Source: Pseudomonadota bacterium
Lineage (GTDB): Bacteria; Pseudomonadota; Gammaproteobacteria; UBA6186; Azoamicaceae
Length of the DNA stretch: 16,741 bases
NCBI GenBank assembly: GCA_021848375.1
Contig: JAJZUR010000017.1
Location: 1 to 16,741 of the forward strand
Reading direction: 5' to 3'
Numbering within the stretch: position 1 is the first letter of the stretch; each line of letters starts with the position of its first letter. The notes beneath the pieces were generated by a model. The model made no database searches, had not been told where the DNA came from, and saw nothing but the letters and a program-made list of their open reading frames with translations. The position numbers and the translations under genes were made by a program. Below are positions 1 to 6,935 of the stretch, piece by piece.

Positions 1-583
1 GATCTATGCGTTGGATTCGAAGCGGCCAAGTGTTTTGTGGGAGTGGGATATCTTTTAATAACAATCCAGATACGGGTTGATGCAGCGTGCCTATCAATGT
101 TTTTTTTCCGAGCACAGGGTGGATAATCGGAAGTTCGTTTCGGCTTTGCCCAAGCGGGATCCAACCGCGATCAATCAATAAGAGTTGTTGGCTATCCGTT
201 GCTTGAAATGGTGTGATGACACGGTAACCAACTTTACCGGATAAAATTTGATTGTCGAGCAATAAGGTTTTTTCGTTTAAGAAATGGCCAGTCACTTGTA
301 ATTGGCGATAACGGATGTATTGAATATTATTTTTATTGAATTCTTCTTCCCCTCTCCCGCTTGCGGGAGAGGGTGCCCGTAGGGCGGGTGAGGGTGTAAG
401 CAATAGAACAGGCTCATTTATTCTACTTTCCAATTCTTGCTGTTGGATTTTCTTTCCTTCATACCGACCCCATTGCCAAAAACCGAGATAGACGAAAAGC
501 GGGAACAGCAGTAAAGTAATGAGACTGGAACGTAAACCAGGCGAAAATTGCCAGGCACCAATGGAGAGAACCAATTTTTTCAT
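1..583 (-). CDS. SURF1 family cytochrome oxidase assembly protein (3' end outside window)
   Basis: Partial gene; about 194 codons are visible and the C-terminus lies beyond the left edge. SURF1 is an inner-membrane factor that helps heme a insertion into oxidase subunit I (family knowledge). The translation begins MKKLVLSIGAWQFSPGL, has a hydrophobic helix at about residues 18-35 ending in the family signature LGFWQWGR, and continues with the SURF1 core strings YRQLQVTGHF and LLIDRGWIPLG. Its place after coxB-coxA-ctaG-coxC matches the usual gammaproteobacterial cox cluster. The ATG at 583-581 was chosen because it leaves the normal short N-terminus before the first helix; the ribosome site is weak (GGAT about 6 nt upstream). 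Oddity: residues 63-78 are encoded by a palindromic repeat, lengthening a loop that is normally short. The frame is open throughout, so the gene is not obviously broken. Confidence 0.88.
   Translation of the reverse strand, partial: MKKLVLSIGAWQFSPGLRSSLITLLLFPLFVYLGFWQWGRYEGKKIQQQELESRINEPVLLLTPSPALRAPSPASGRGEEEFNKNNIQYIRYRQLQVTGHFLNEKTLLLDNQILSGKVGYRVITPFQATDSQQLLLIDRGWIPLGQSRNELPIIHPVLGKKTLIGTLHQPVSGLLLKDIPLPQNTWPLRIQRID
350..397. repeat. 48-bp palindromic repeat element inserted in frame in SURF1
   Basis: An 11-bp perfect inverted repeat (CCCTCTCCCGC, TT, GCGGGAGAGGG; 350-373) is followed by a second small hairpin (GCCC-GTA-GGGC; 375-385) and a GGGTGAGGGTG tail. It is far more GC-rich than its surroundings. 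The unit is exactly 16 codons, read on the minus strand as TPSPALRAPSPASGRG. From general knowledge, this type of GGGAGAGGG palindrome is a dispersed, mostly intergenic repeat in many proteobacteria. Here it lies inside a gene and keeps the frame. Confidence 0.75.
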
Positions 584-806
584 GAATACATCCACATTCG
601 CGACCATCGTGATATTTATCATGATACTGCTTATTCTATCCAGTTTGGGGATGGGTTTGTATTATTTAGTAAAAGATCAAGGGCAAACGAAGCGAACTGC
701 GAAAGCCTTACGTTTTAGAATTGGATTATCCCTGGTTTTATTTATGGCGTTATTTATCGCATTCGCCTTTGGGTGGATTGAGCCGCATGGATTGTTTTCG
801 AAATAA
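582..806 (+). CDS. DUF2909-type twin transmembrane small protein
   Basis: A 74-aa protein with two hydrophobic helices (about residues 5-27 and 48-66) separated by a short basic loop with the string RTAKALRFRIGLS. It matches the small twin-membrane protein that sits between coxC and SURF1 in Pseudomonas and relatives (the DUF2909 family); its function is unknown, and a role in oxidase biogenesis is only guessed from context. An ATG at 519 also opens the frame, but the residues added would be polar and run antisense to the SURF1 membrane helix, so ATG 582 is preferred. A GGAGAG lies 13 nt upstream, which is rather far. The gene converges on coxC with 1 nt between the stops, and its start codon shares the palindrome CATG with the SURF1 start on the other strand. 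Confidence 0.75.
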   Translation: MNTSTFATIVIFIMILLILSSLGMGLYYLVKDQGQTKRTAKALRFRIGLSLVLFMALFIAFAFGWIEPHGLFSK

Positions 807-807
807 T

Positions 808-1686
808 TTAAAGCCAATACACAAAAATAAATAACATCAACCATACCACATCTACAAAATGCCAATACCAGGCGGTTGCTTCAAAACCAAAATGTTTTTC
901 TGGCGTAAAATGGCCTTTTAAACAGCGCAGTAAAATAATGATAAGCATGATGGTACCGATGGTCACGTGTGCGCCGTGAAATCCCGTTAACATAAAGAAT
1001 GTGGTGCCATAGATCCCAGAATGTAAGGTTAAGCCCATTTCTGTATAGGCATGGTGATATTCATAAGCTTGAATACATAAGAAAGAAATCCCGAGCAGAA
1101 TGGTCGCGAAGAGCGCAAGCGCTAATTTCGTTCGTTCGTTATTTTTTAGGGCAAAATGGGCAATGGTGACGGTGACGCCGGAGGTTAATAAAATTAGTGT
1201 ATTAATTGCCGGGATCCCCCAGGCACTCATGGCTTCTGTTGGACCAATATATTTAGTGGGATCGGGATTTTGTAATAATGGCCATACGGCTTTAAAGTTG
1301 TCCCATAACACAGTATGGGTTGCAAGCTTTGCGCCAATACCGCCCATCCAAGGAACTGAAAAATGTCGTGCATAAAATAAAGCGCCAAAAAAAGCGCCAA
1401 AGAACATGACTTCAGAAAAGATAAACCACACCATTCCCCAGCGAAAAGAGCGATCTAACTGCGGGCTATATAAATCGTGACGGCTTTCAGAAATCACTGC
1501 GCTAAACCAGCCAAACAGCATAAAGGCCACGATGAGTGCGCCTGTGAAAAAAATATACCAAGCATAGGCGTGTTGATGCAAAATATTAATCCCGCCAACG
1601 ATTAAGGTAAATAAACCAATAGAACCTAGGATCGGCCAGTAACTTTGTTCTGGAACATAATAATGTTGGTGCTGATGTTCAGTCAC
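808..1686 (-). CDS. coxC: Cytochrome c oxidase subunit III
   Basis: Subunit III of the aa3-type heme-copper oxidase in the inner membrane; it stabilises subunit I and contributes to proton uptake (family knowledge). It is 292 aa, with about seven hydrophobic helices, and carries the family strings FIFSEVMFFGAFF (about residue 90), TGFHGAHVTIGT (about 235) and the C-terminal WYWHFVDVVWLMLF. The length is normal. The start is GTG at 1686, supported by AAGGAGA 6 nt upstream. The start overlaps the ctaG stop (GTGA, 4 nt), so translation is probably coupled. It is the last gene of the coxB-coxA-ctaG-coxC unit. Confidence 0.96.
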   Translation of the reverse strand: MTEHQHQHYYVPEQSYWPILGSIGLFTLIVGGINILHQHAYAWYIFFTGALIVAFMLFGWFSAVISESRHDLYSPQLDRSFRWGMVWFIFSEVMFFGAFFGALFYARHFSVPWMGGIGAKLATHTVLWDNFKAVWPLLQNPDPTKYIGPTEAMSAWGIPAINTLILLTSGVTVTIAHFALKNNERTKLALALFATILLGISFLCIQAYEYHHAYTEMGLTLHSGIYGTTFFMLTGFHGAHVTIGTIMLIIILLRCLKGHFTPEKHFGFEATAWYWHFVDVVWLMLFIFVYWL

Positions 1687-2237
1687 GTGCCTTTCTCCTT
1701 AGTGCGTGCGGTGACATCAAATAAAGTATAAGATAAAGTAAGCCGATGCACATTTTTGGGAATTTCTGTTTCTAACCAAAAGCGCAATGGTAGATCTTTA
1801 GTCTCACCTGCCTCTACAGTTTGCTGATCAAAACAAAAACATTCTAATTTTTTAAGATGCTTTGCGACATGTCCAGGACTAATGCTCGGAATGGCTTGGA
1901 TCACTATTTTTTTATCAGATAAATTTTTAACCCGAAAAGTTGTATGCGCTAATTCTCCAGGAATGACTTGCAAAAGCGCTTGAGTAGCAGATAATTCACA
2001 AGGCACTGTGGCGTTGCGATTGGTATCAAATTCAACGACAACGCGGCGCTCGCCAATGGTAGGATCGTGTATTTTGGTGCGGGTAAATTGTTCTGGGAAT
2101 TTTGAATCAATCTTGCCATTTAAACCGGTTATACTACAAAAAACATTGTAAAGCGGGATCAATGCAAAGGTAAAGCCGAACATCAATGCTGCAATGATAC
2201 ATAAACTAATGATTAATGGTTTTGGCGATTTAGCCAT
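1683..2237 (-). CDS. ctaG: Cytochrome c oxidase assembly protein CtaG (Cox11 family)
   Basis: A copper chaperone that delivers copper to the CuB site of subunit I from the periplasmic side. The 184-aa protein has one N-terminal membrane helix (about residues 8-30), a Cys at 34 just after it (YNVFC), and the copper-binding CFCF motif at residues 133-136 in the soluble beta domain. The string FFRVK-like TTFRVKNLSDKK and the C-terminal LSYTLFD also fit the family. It starts at ATG 2237 with AGGAAAA upstream, 8 nt after the coxA stop, and its stop overlaps the coxC start by 4 nt. This is the usual place for ctaG in gammaproteobacteria. Confidence 0.95.
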   Translation of the reverse strand: MAKSPKPLIISLCIIAALMFGFTFALIPLYNVFCSITGLNGKIDSKFPEQFTRTKIHDPTIGERRVVVEFDTNRNATVPCELSATQALLQVIPGELAHTTFRVKNLSDKKIVIQAIPSISPGHVAKHLKKLECFCFDQQTVEAGETKDLPLRFWLETEIPKNVHRLTLSYTLFDVTARTKEKGT

Positions 2238-2245
2238 GGGTTTTC

Positions 2246-3838
2246 CTAATATACCTTAGGAGGTGTCGTAAAACTATGATAGGGCGGCGGTGAAGGTAAC
2301 GTCCATTCTAAACCATGAGCCCCTTCCCACACCGCGGCGGGCGCTTTTGGACCGCCGCGAATCGTTCTTATCACAATCAATAAAAATAAGATTTGTGCGC
2401 AGCCAAAAACAAAGCCTCCAACACTGGCAATTTTATTAAAATCGGCAAACTCCAATGCATAATCAGGGATACGGCGCGGCATACCGGCTAACCCTAAAAA
2501 ATGCATTGGGAAAAATAAGACATTAATGGAAACGGCAGATAACCAAAAATGGATCTTACCTAAGGTTTCGCTATAATAATGTCCGGTCCATTTAGGCAGC
2601 CAATAATAGACAGCAGCAATAATCCCAAAAACGGCGCCTGGCACTAATACATAATGAAAGTGCGCAACCACAAAGTAAGTATCGTGATATTGATAATCTG
2701 CGGGTACCATCGCAAGCATTAATCCGGAGAAACCACCGATGGTAAACATAATTAAAAAAGCGGTTGCAAATAACATTGGCGTTTCAAAGCTTAAAGCGCC
2801 GCGAAACATGGTAGCAACCCAATTGAAGATTTTAACCCCGGTTGGAACAGCAATCAGCATCGTCGCCAGCATGAAATAAATTTCACCGATAACGGGGAGG
2901 CCGGTGGTAAACATATGATGCGCCCACACTAAAAACGATAATAACGCAATGGAACTCGTTGCATAGACCATCGAGGTATAACCAAATAACTTTTTGCGGC
3001 TAAAGGTTGGAATAATCTCAGACATGATCCCAAAGCTTGGTAAAATCATAATATAAACTTCAGGGTGACCAAAAAACCAAAAAATATGTTGGTACATGAC
3101 GGGATCCCCGCCGCCTGCGGCATTAAAGAAGCTGGTGTCAAAGTGGCGATCCATTAACATCATCGTCACCGCACCTGCCAAAACTGGCATCACCGCAATT
3201 AAGAGAAACGCGGTGATAAGCCACGTCCAGACAAAGATCGGCATTTTCATTAAAGTGAGCCCGGGTGCGCGCAAATTTAAAATGGTCGCAATAATATTAA
3301 TTGCGCCCATAATAGAAGATAGCCCCATTAAATGTACTGAAAAAATAAAAAAGTCGGTACTTTTGGGGCCATAAATGGTGGAGAGCGGCGCATAGGCGGT
3401 CCAACCAAAATCGGGCGCAGGGCCATTGATAAAAAGGGTACTAATGAGTAGGGTAAACGCAAAAGGAAGTAACCAAAACGACCAGTTGTTCATGCGTGGT
3501 AAAGCCATGTCCGGCGCGCCAATCATCATGGGGATCATCCAATTGGCTAATCCAACAAATCCTGGCATGACGGCGCCAAAGATCATAATCAGTCCATGTA
3601 ACGTCGTGAGCTCATTAAAAAATCCTGGCTCAAAAAAAGCGAGACCGGGTTTAAATAGTTCGGCGCGGATGCACATTGCCATACTGCCGCCGACGATAAA
3701 CATCGTAAGACTTAACCATAAATATAAGGTTCCAATGTCTTTATGATTGGTGGTGAACACCCATCGTAGTAATCCGGGTTTTGGGCCATGGGGATGATCA
3801 ATTGGATGATCGGGCGGATCGATTGCTATGCTGCTCAT
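2246..3838 (-). CDS. coxA: Cytochrome c oxidase subunit I
   Basis: Catalytic subunit with heme a, heme a3 and CuB; it reduces O2 to water and pumps protons across the inner membrane. In the 530-aa protein, the expected ligands can be placed: His81 in LTTLHGLIMIF (heme a), the GHPEVY motif at 257-262 giving CuB ligand His258 and the cross-linked Tyr262, His307-His308 in WAHHMF (CuB), and HDTYFVVAHFHYV with His393 (heme a3) and His395 (heme a). Glu260 in GHPEVY points to an A1-type oxidase. The frame is open for 18 more codons upstream, but those lie inside coxB. ATG 3838 has AGGAAG 6 nt upstream and overlaps the coxB stop as ATGA, so it was chosen. The N-terminus is His/Pro-rich. Confidence 0.97.
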   Translation of the reverse strand: MSSIAIDPPDHPIDHPHGPKPGLLRWVFTTNHKDIGTLYLWLSLTMFIVGGSMAMCIRAELFKPGLAFFEPGFFNELTTLHGLIMIFGAVMPGFVGLANWMIPMMIGAPDMALPRMNNWSFWLLPFAFTLLISTLFINGPAPDFGWTAYAPLSTIYGPKSTDFFIFSVHLMGLSSIMGAINIIATILNLRAPGLTLMKMPIFVWTWLITAFLLIAVMPVLAGAVTMMLMDRHFDTSFFNAAGGGDPVMYQHIFWFFGHPEVYIMILPSFGIMSEIIPTFSRKKLFGYTSMVYATSSIALLSFLVWAHHMFTTGLPVIGEIYFMLATMLIAVPTGVKIFNWVATMFRGALSFETPMLFATAFLIMFTIGGFSGLMLAMVPADYQYHDTYFVVAHFHYVLVPGAVFGIIAAVYYWLPKWTGHYYSETLGKIHFWLSAVSINVLFFPMHFLGLAGMPRRIPDYALEFADFNKIASVGGFVFGCAQILFLLIVIRTIRGGPKAPAAVWEGAHGLEWTLPSPPPYHSFTTPPKVY

Positions 3839-4644
3839 GGTGTGCTTCCTGTTGCGGGCGTATTTAAGGCGGCCTTTTGGGCGGCAAGCCAAGTGGCAAA
3901 TTCAGCTTCCGTTTTAACTTCAACCACAATGGGCATAAATCCATGTAATGCGCCGCATAACTCAGCGCATTGTCCGCGCAGAGTACCAATATCATCGATT
4001 CTTGCCCATGCCTCGTTAATAAACCCTGGAATCGCATCGCGTTTAAATCCGAGCGCTGGCACCCACCACGAGTGAATAACGTCACTGGACGTCGTCAGAA
4101 AGCGGATCTTCTTTTTTTCAGGAACAATTAAAGGATTGTCAACTTCGCGCAAATAGTGCGGGCCTTTTACCGCACGGTTTTGGATCTGATCTTGAGGCGT
4201 TGCAAGACGGCTGACGATGGTGATGCCTTCGCCCATATATTCATATTCCCAATACCATTGGTGTCCCGTCACTTTAATCGATAGATCAGAATCTGTGTAG
4301 TCGTGCATTTTAATCAGAAGTTCTGCGGCAGGAATGGCCATTAAAATAAGAATCGTGAAAGGGATCACTGTCCAAATCATTTCAACCACCGTGTTTTCAT
4401 GGAAGTGTGCGGCAGTTCTGCCACACGATTTGCGATGCCGAATAATGGCATAAAACATCACGCTGAAGACGGCAGCACCAATGACAACGCAGATCCAAAA
4501 GATCAGCATGTGTAAATGGTGTACGCCGCGACTGATCTCAGTAACACCGCGTGTCATGTTCAGGACATAATCTGCCCATGCGGGGGTATTGTTGACCAAT
4601 AAAAGGGCTAAAAGTAGGCCTCTCCATTGGGGTGCTGGTGACAT
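3835..4644 (-). CDS. coxB: Cytochrome c oxidase subunit II
   Basis: Subunit II takes electrons from cytochrome c through the binuclear CuA centre in its periplasmic domain. The 269-aa protein has a signal peptide (cleavage probably near residue 23, after TPAWA), two membrane helices (about 45-67 and 88-110), the aromatic patch WYWEYEY (130-136), and the CuA ligands His191 (VIHSWW), Cys226, Glu228, Cys230, His234 and Met237 in CAELCGALHGFM. There is no C-terminal cytochrome c domain. The frame opens 23 codons earlier, but ATG 4644 has AAGGAGAG 7 nt upstream and begins a proper signal peptide. First gene of the cox unit; I could not find a convincing sigma70 promoter in the 200 bp upstream. Confidence 0.96.
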   Translation of the reverse strand: MSPAPQWRGLLLALLLVNNTPAWADYVLNMTRGVTEISRGVHHLHMLIFWICVVIGAAVFSVMFYAIIRHRKSCGRTAAHFHENTVVEMIWTVIPFTILILMAIPAAELLIKMHDYTDSDLSIKVTGHQWYWEYEYMGEGITIVSRLATPQDQIQNRAVKGPHYLREVDNPLIVPEKKKIRFLTTSSDVIHSWWVPALGFKRDAIPGFINEAWARIDDIGTLRGQCAELCGALHGFMPIVVEVKTEAEFATWLAAQKAALNTPATGSTP

Positions 4645-4847
4645 TCCACACCTCTCCTTGTCGTTGATTTGGAACTTAAAAAATAATCCCCATTGGAACT
4701 CGAATAATGCCATGACGTCAACTAAGTTTGACGGATTTGGAGGGATCCATACAACGATGGGGAATTAACAGTTAATTAAATACCAAAAAAATGTATATGC
4801 ATCGAAATTTAGAAGAACTAATTGTAAAAGGCGGACTCAAATAGACC

Positions 4848-5354
4848 ATGAGTAAAGAAAATAGACAGTTATCATTATTTGACCTACGACATTTCACCAG
4901 CAAGACGCCAACGTTGGGCATAAAACTTTTGGAAATCGTCAGGACCTGTGATGAAGTGTTTAATCGTGAATTTTCAAAAGCGCTATCTGCCGTTGAGCAA
5001 CGGTTTACGGATAGAATTTCCATTGCGCATCAGACATTCAATCAAGAGGGGTGGAAAGTATATCCGGGGGATTTAGCCTGGAATAAATTTGATCATTCTA
5101 GAAATAAAGCATTAGATCACTTAACACCAGAAACGCATCGTGCTTTTACGACGGCGAAGGCTAAAGCGCTTCAGACGTGGGAAGAATTAAAATTACAAAA
5201 ACTGACAGAGCTTGAGCATCACGAATTACAGGAATTTTTACAGAAAAATCCCAATCCACCATTTATACCGAGTTTTGGTCAGACCAGTAAAACTAAGAAC
5301 GGGAACAATAAGCCGGACGAACCGGACAAGACCCCAGGCGGTCCATCCCTCTAG
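4848..5354 (+). CDS. Hypothetical protein, 168 aa, soluble and charged
   Basis: Not recognised. The protein has no signal peptide or membrane helix. The middle (about residues 75-135) is rich in Lys, Glu, Leu and His and looks helical; the last 35 residues are Pro/Gly/Lys/Asn/Asp-rich and probably disordered (PNPPFIPSFGQ, then KPDEPDKTPGGPSL). It stands alone between the divergent coxB and the downstream glycosyltransferase, with 69 nt to the latter. An AAGGCGG lies 13 nt before the ATG, farther than usual. A low-complexity tail on a small orphan protein in a possibly host-associated bacterium could mean a secreted protein, but nothing here proves it. The length of the open frame and absence of a competing gene on the other strand support it as a real gene. 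Confidence 0.6.
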   Translation: MSKENRQLSLFDLRHFTSKTPTLGIKLLEIVRTCDEVFNREFSKALSAVEQRFTDRISIAHQTFNQEGWKVYPGDLAWNKFDHSRNKALDHLTPETHRAFTTAKAKALQTWEELKLQKLTELEHHELQEFLQKNPNPPFIPSFGQTSKTKNGNNKPDEPDKTPGGPSL

Positions 5355-5423
5355 TAGTGTTTTAAAAAAATCGATATACTATTCTTCTACTGATTCATAT
5401 GTATTGGCTAAAGGGTTAAAGTT

Positions 5424-6173
5424 ATGCCGTTCTTTAGTGTCATCATTATTACCAAAAATGAAGCTCATAATATTGAAGATTGTTTAAAATCGGTTACCTT
5501 TGCAGATGAAATTATTGTGTTAGATTCAGGCAGCACCGATGGCACAATAGAAATTTGTCGAAAATATACTGATAAAGTGGTCGTTACAGGCTGGCCAGGT
5601 TATGGGGAACAAAAACAACGGGCATTAGAAATGGCAACTGGGGAATGGGTCTTATCATTGGATGCCGATGAACGCGTGACGTTGCCCTTAAAAGAAGAAA
5701 TTGTCGCAACCCTTCCGAACACTACTTTTGATGCTTTTGAAATTCCTTTCAGCTCTGAATATTGTGGTAGAACCATTCGTTTTGGCGATTGGTGGAATGA
5801 TAAACAAGCGGTTTTATTTCGCAGAAGCAAGGCGCGGTTTGACGGGCGATTAGTGCATGAAAAATTGGAAATCCATGGAACCATTGGAAAATTAAAAGGA
5901 AAGATCCATCATCTTGCTTTTCCGAATCTTTATACCGTTTTAAGAAAAATGAATGATTACTCTAGCTGGGGCGCAGAACAAAAAAAACTGCAAGGGAAAA
6001 AAGGCGGGTTATTCAAAGCCATATCCCATGGGATATGGGCATTTTTTCGTGGATATGTGTTAGGGCTTGGATTTTTAGATGGTCGAGAAGGATTTTTATT
6101 GGCGGTTTCTAATGCGGAAGGGACTTATTATCGATACTTAAAGTTATTCTATATCAGCCAAAAAAGCCATTAG
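5424..6173 (+). CDS. Family 2 glycosyltransferase, WaaE/KdtX-like (LPS core)
   Basis: A cytoplasmic, GT-A fold sugar transferase. The 249-aa protein starts with the nucleotide-binding string FSVIIITKNEAHNIEDCL, then VLDSGSTDGT (33-41), and carries the metal-binding DxD as Asp80-Ala-Asp82 in LSLDADERVT. The segment WPGYGEQKQRALE and the later VHEKLEIHG are typical of the WaaE/KdtX/LgtF group, which adds the first glucose to inner-core heptose in LPS; the exact donor and acceptor here are inferred. Length is normal. Start ATG 5424 has AAAGGG 8 nt upstream. It is a single gene, convergent with the LuxR-type gene, and is not beside waaA or coaD, its usual partners in some genomes. Confidence 0.85.
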   Translation: MPFFSVIIITKNEAHNIEDCLKSVTFADEIIVLDSGSTDGTIEICRKYTDKVVVTGWPGYGEQKQRALEMATGEWVLSLDADERVTLPLKEEIVATLPNTTFDAFEIPFSSEYCGRTIRFGDWWNDKQAVLFRRSKARFDGRLVHEKLEIHGTIGKLKGKIHHLAFPNLYTVLRKMNDYSSWGAEQKKLQGKKGGLFKAISHGIWAFFRGYVLGLGFLDGREGFLLAVSNAEGTYYRYLKLFYISQKSH

Positions 6174-6188
6174 GATGGTGTGTAAATC

Positions 6189-6908
6189 TCAAACAGCTAA
6201 AAATAACGATAAAAGGCCGTTTTTTTGCAATAAGTCAAATAATTTTCGATAAGAAGGCACTGCAAATTTTTTTCGAATATTATTTCTAAAAACTTGAATG
6301 GTTTTGGCAGAAAGCCCTCCCAACTGACGAGCGGTTTCTTTTATTGAATACCCTCTCACCCAAAAGTTTAATGCTTCAACTTCGCGGCGTGTTAAACATG
6401 CACCGGTTACCTTGGCAATTGAAAACAATATTTGGGATAATTCTTTTTCATAATTTTCATGGTTTAATAAGAGAGTTTGCTGTGGAAATTGATTTAAAAG
6501 AGCCTGATCAAGGTGAGAATATAATATTTGGGGGATATTCGAAAAACTGTGATATCGAGTAATCATTTTTCCTTTGATTTCTCCATATACAATCCCATGA
6601 AAGCGCATTTCCTTGCCGGTTGGTTTTATATTGAGAATGGTGCCATTATGCTCTGCTCTGGCAGACCATTTATAGGTAATTTGATTATTTTGTTGTACCA
6701 GTTCTTCTAAAGTTAAGTCAAAGACCGGGAAAGCATTAAAGGTTTCTTGAATGCTTTCTTTGAGGGCATTTGGACCTTTGCCAGTCAAAAAAGTTGTTCG
6801 AATCTCTGCGTTTTTGACAAAATATTTGTCAATGACCGCAAGATCTCTATCTCTCCAGAGGGGTAATATCAAATGACTTCTAAATTCTTCTATTAAATTT
6901 TCGGTCAT
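6189..6908 (-). CDS. SnoaL-like domain / LuxR-type HTH regulator
   Basis: Two domains can be read. Residues about 5-130 resemble the SnoaL/NTF2-like ester-cyclase fold (LPLWRDRDLAVIDKYF at the start, then FPVFDLTLEELV and KWSARAEHNGT). Residues 172-232 are a LuxR/GerE helix-turn-helix: LTRREVEALNFWVRGYSIK, then ETARQLGG and LSAKTIQVFRNNIRKKF. The HTH has one extra Gly before the recognition helix and Phe where His is common. A cone-shaped NTF2-like pocket joined to a LuxR output suggests a ligand-sensing transcription factor, but no ligand is known. Start ATG 6908 has AAGGGGGG 6 nt upstream. It follows the lipase-like gene by 27 nt on the same strand, so the two are likely co-transcribed. Confidence 0.82.
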   Translation of the reverse strand: MTENLIEEFRSHLILPLWRDRDLAVIDKYFVKNAEIRTTFLTGKGPNALKESIQETFNAFPVFDLTLEELVQQNNQITYKWSARAEHNGTILNIKPTGKEMRFHGIVYGEIKGKMITRYHSFSNIPQILYSHLDQALLNQFPQQTLLLNHENYEKELSQILFSIAKVTGACLTRREVEALNFWVRGYSIKETARQLGGLSAKTIQVFRNNIRKKFAVPSYRKLFDLLQKNGLLSLFLAV

Positions 6909-6935
6909 TCCATACCCCCCTTGAGCCGTGAGTGG

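Noticed and set aside
1100..1375. Plus-strand open frame inside coxC
   Set aside because: Antisense shadow of a well-supported gene; no ribosome site and no protein-like features. The same applies to 3096-3374, 3426-3746 and 3788-4075.
3839..3892. Longer N-terminus for coxA (18 extra residues)
   Set aside because: The extra part lies in coxB and is Arg/Lys-rich; the start at 3838 has a good ribosome site and the ATGA overlap.
4717..4732. GTCAA-N6-TTGAC inverted repeat upstream of coxB, and TGACGTCA at 4713-4720
   Set aside because: Arms are only five bases and no good -10 box accompanies them on either strand, so I did not call a promoter or operator.
6199..6230. Possible terminator for the glycosyltransferase gene ending in a T-run at about 6220
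   Set aside because: The stem is about four base pairs and lies inside the regulator gene; the T-run is the complement of Lys codons.
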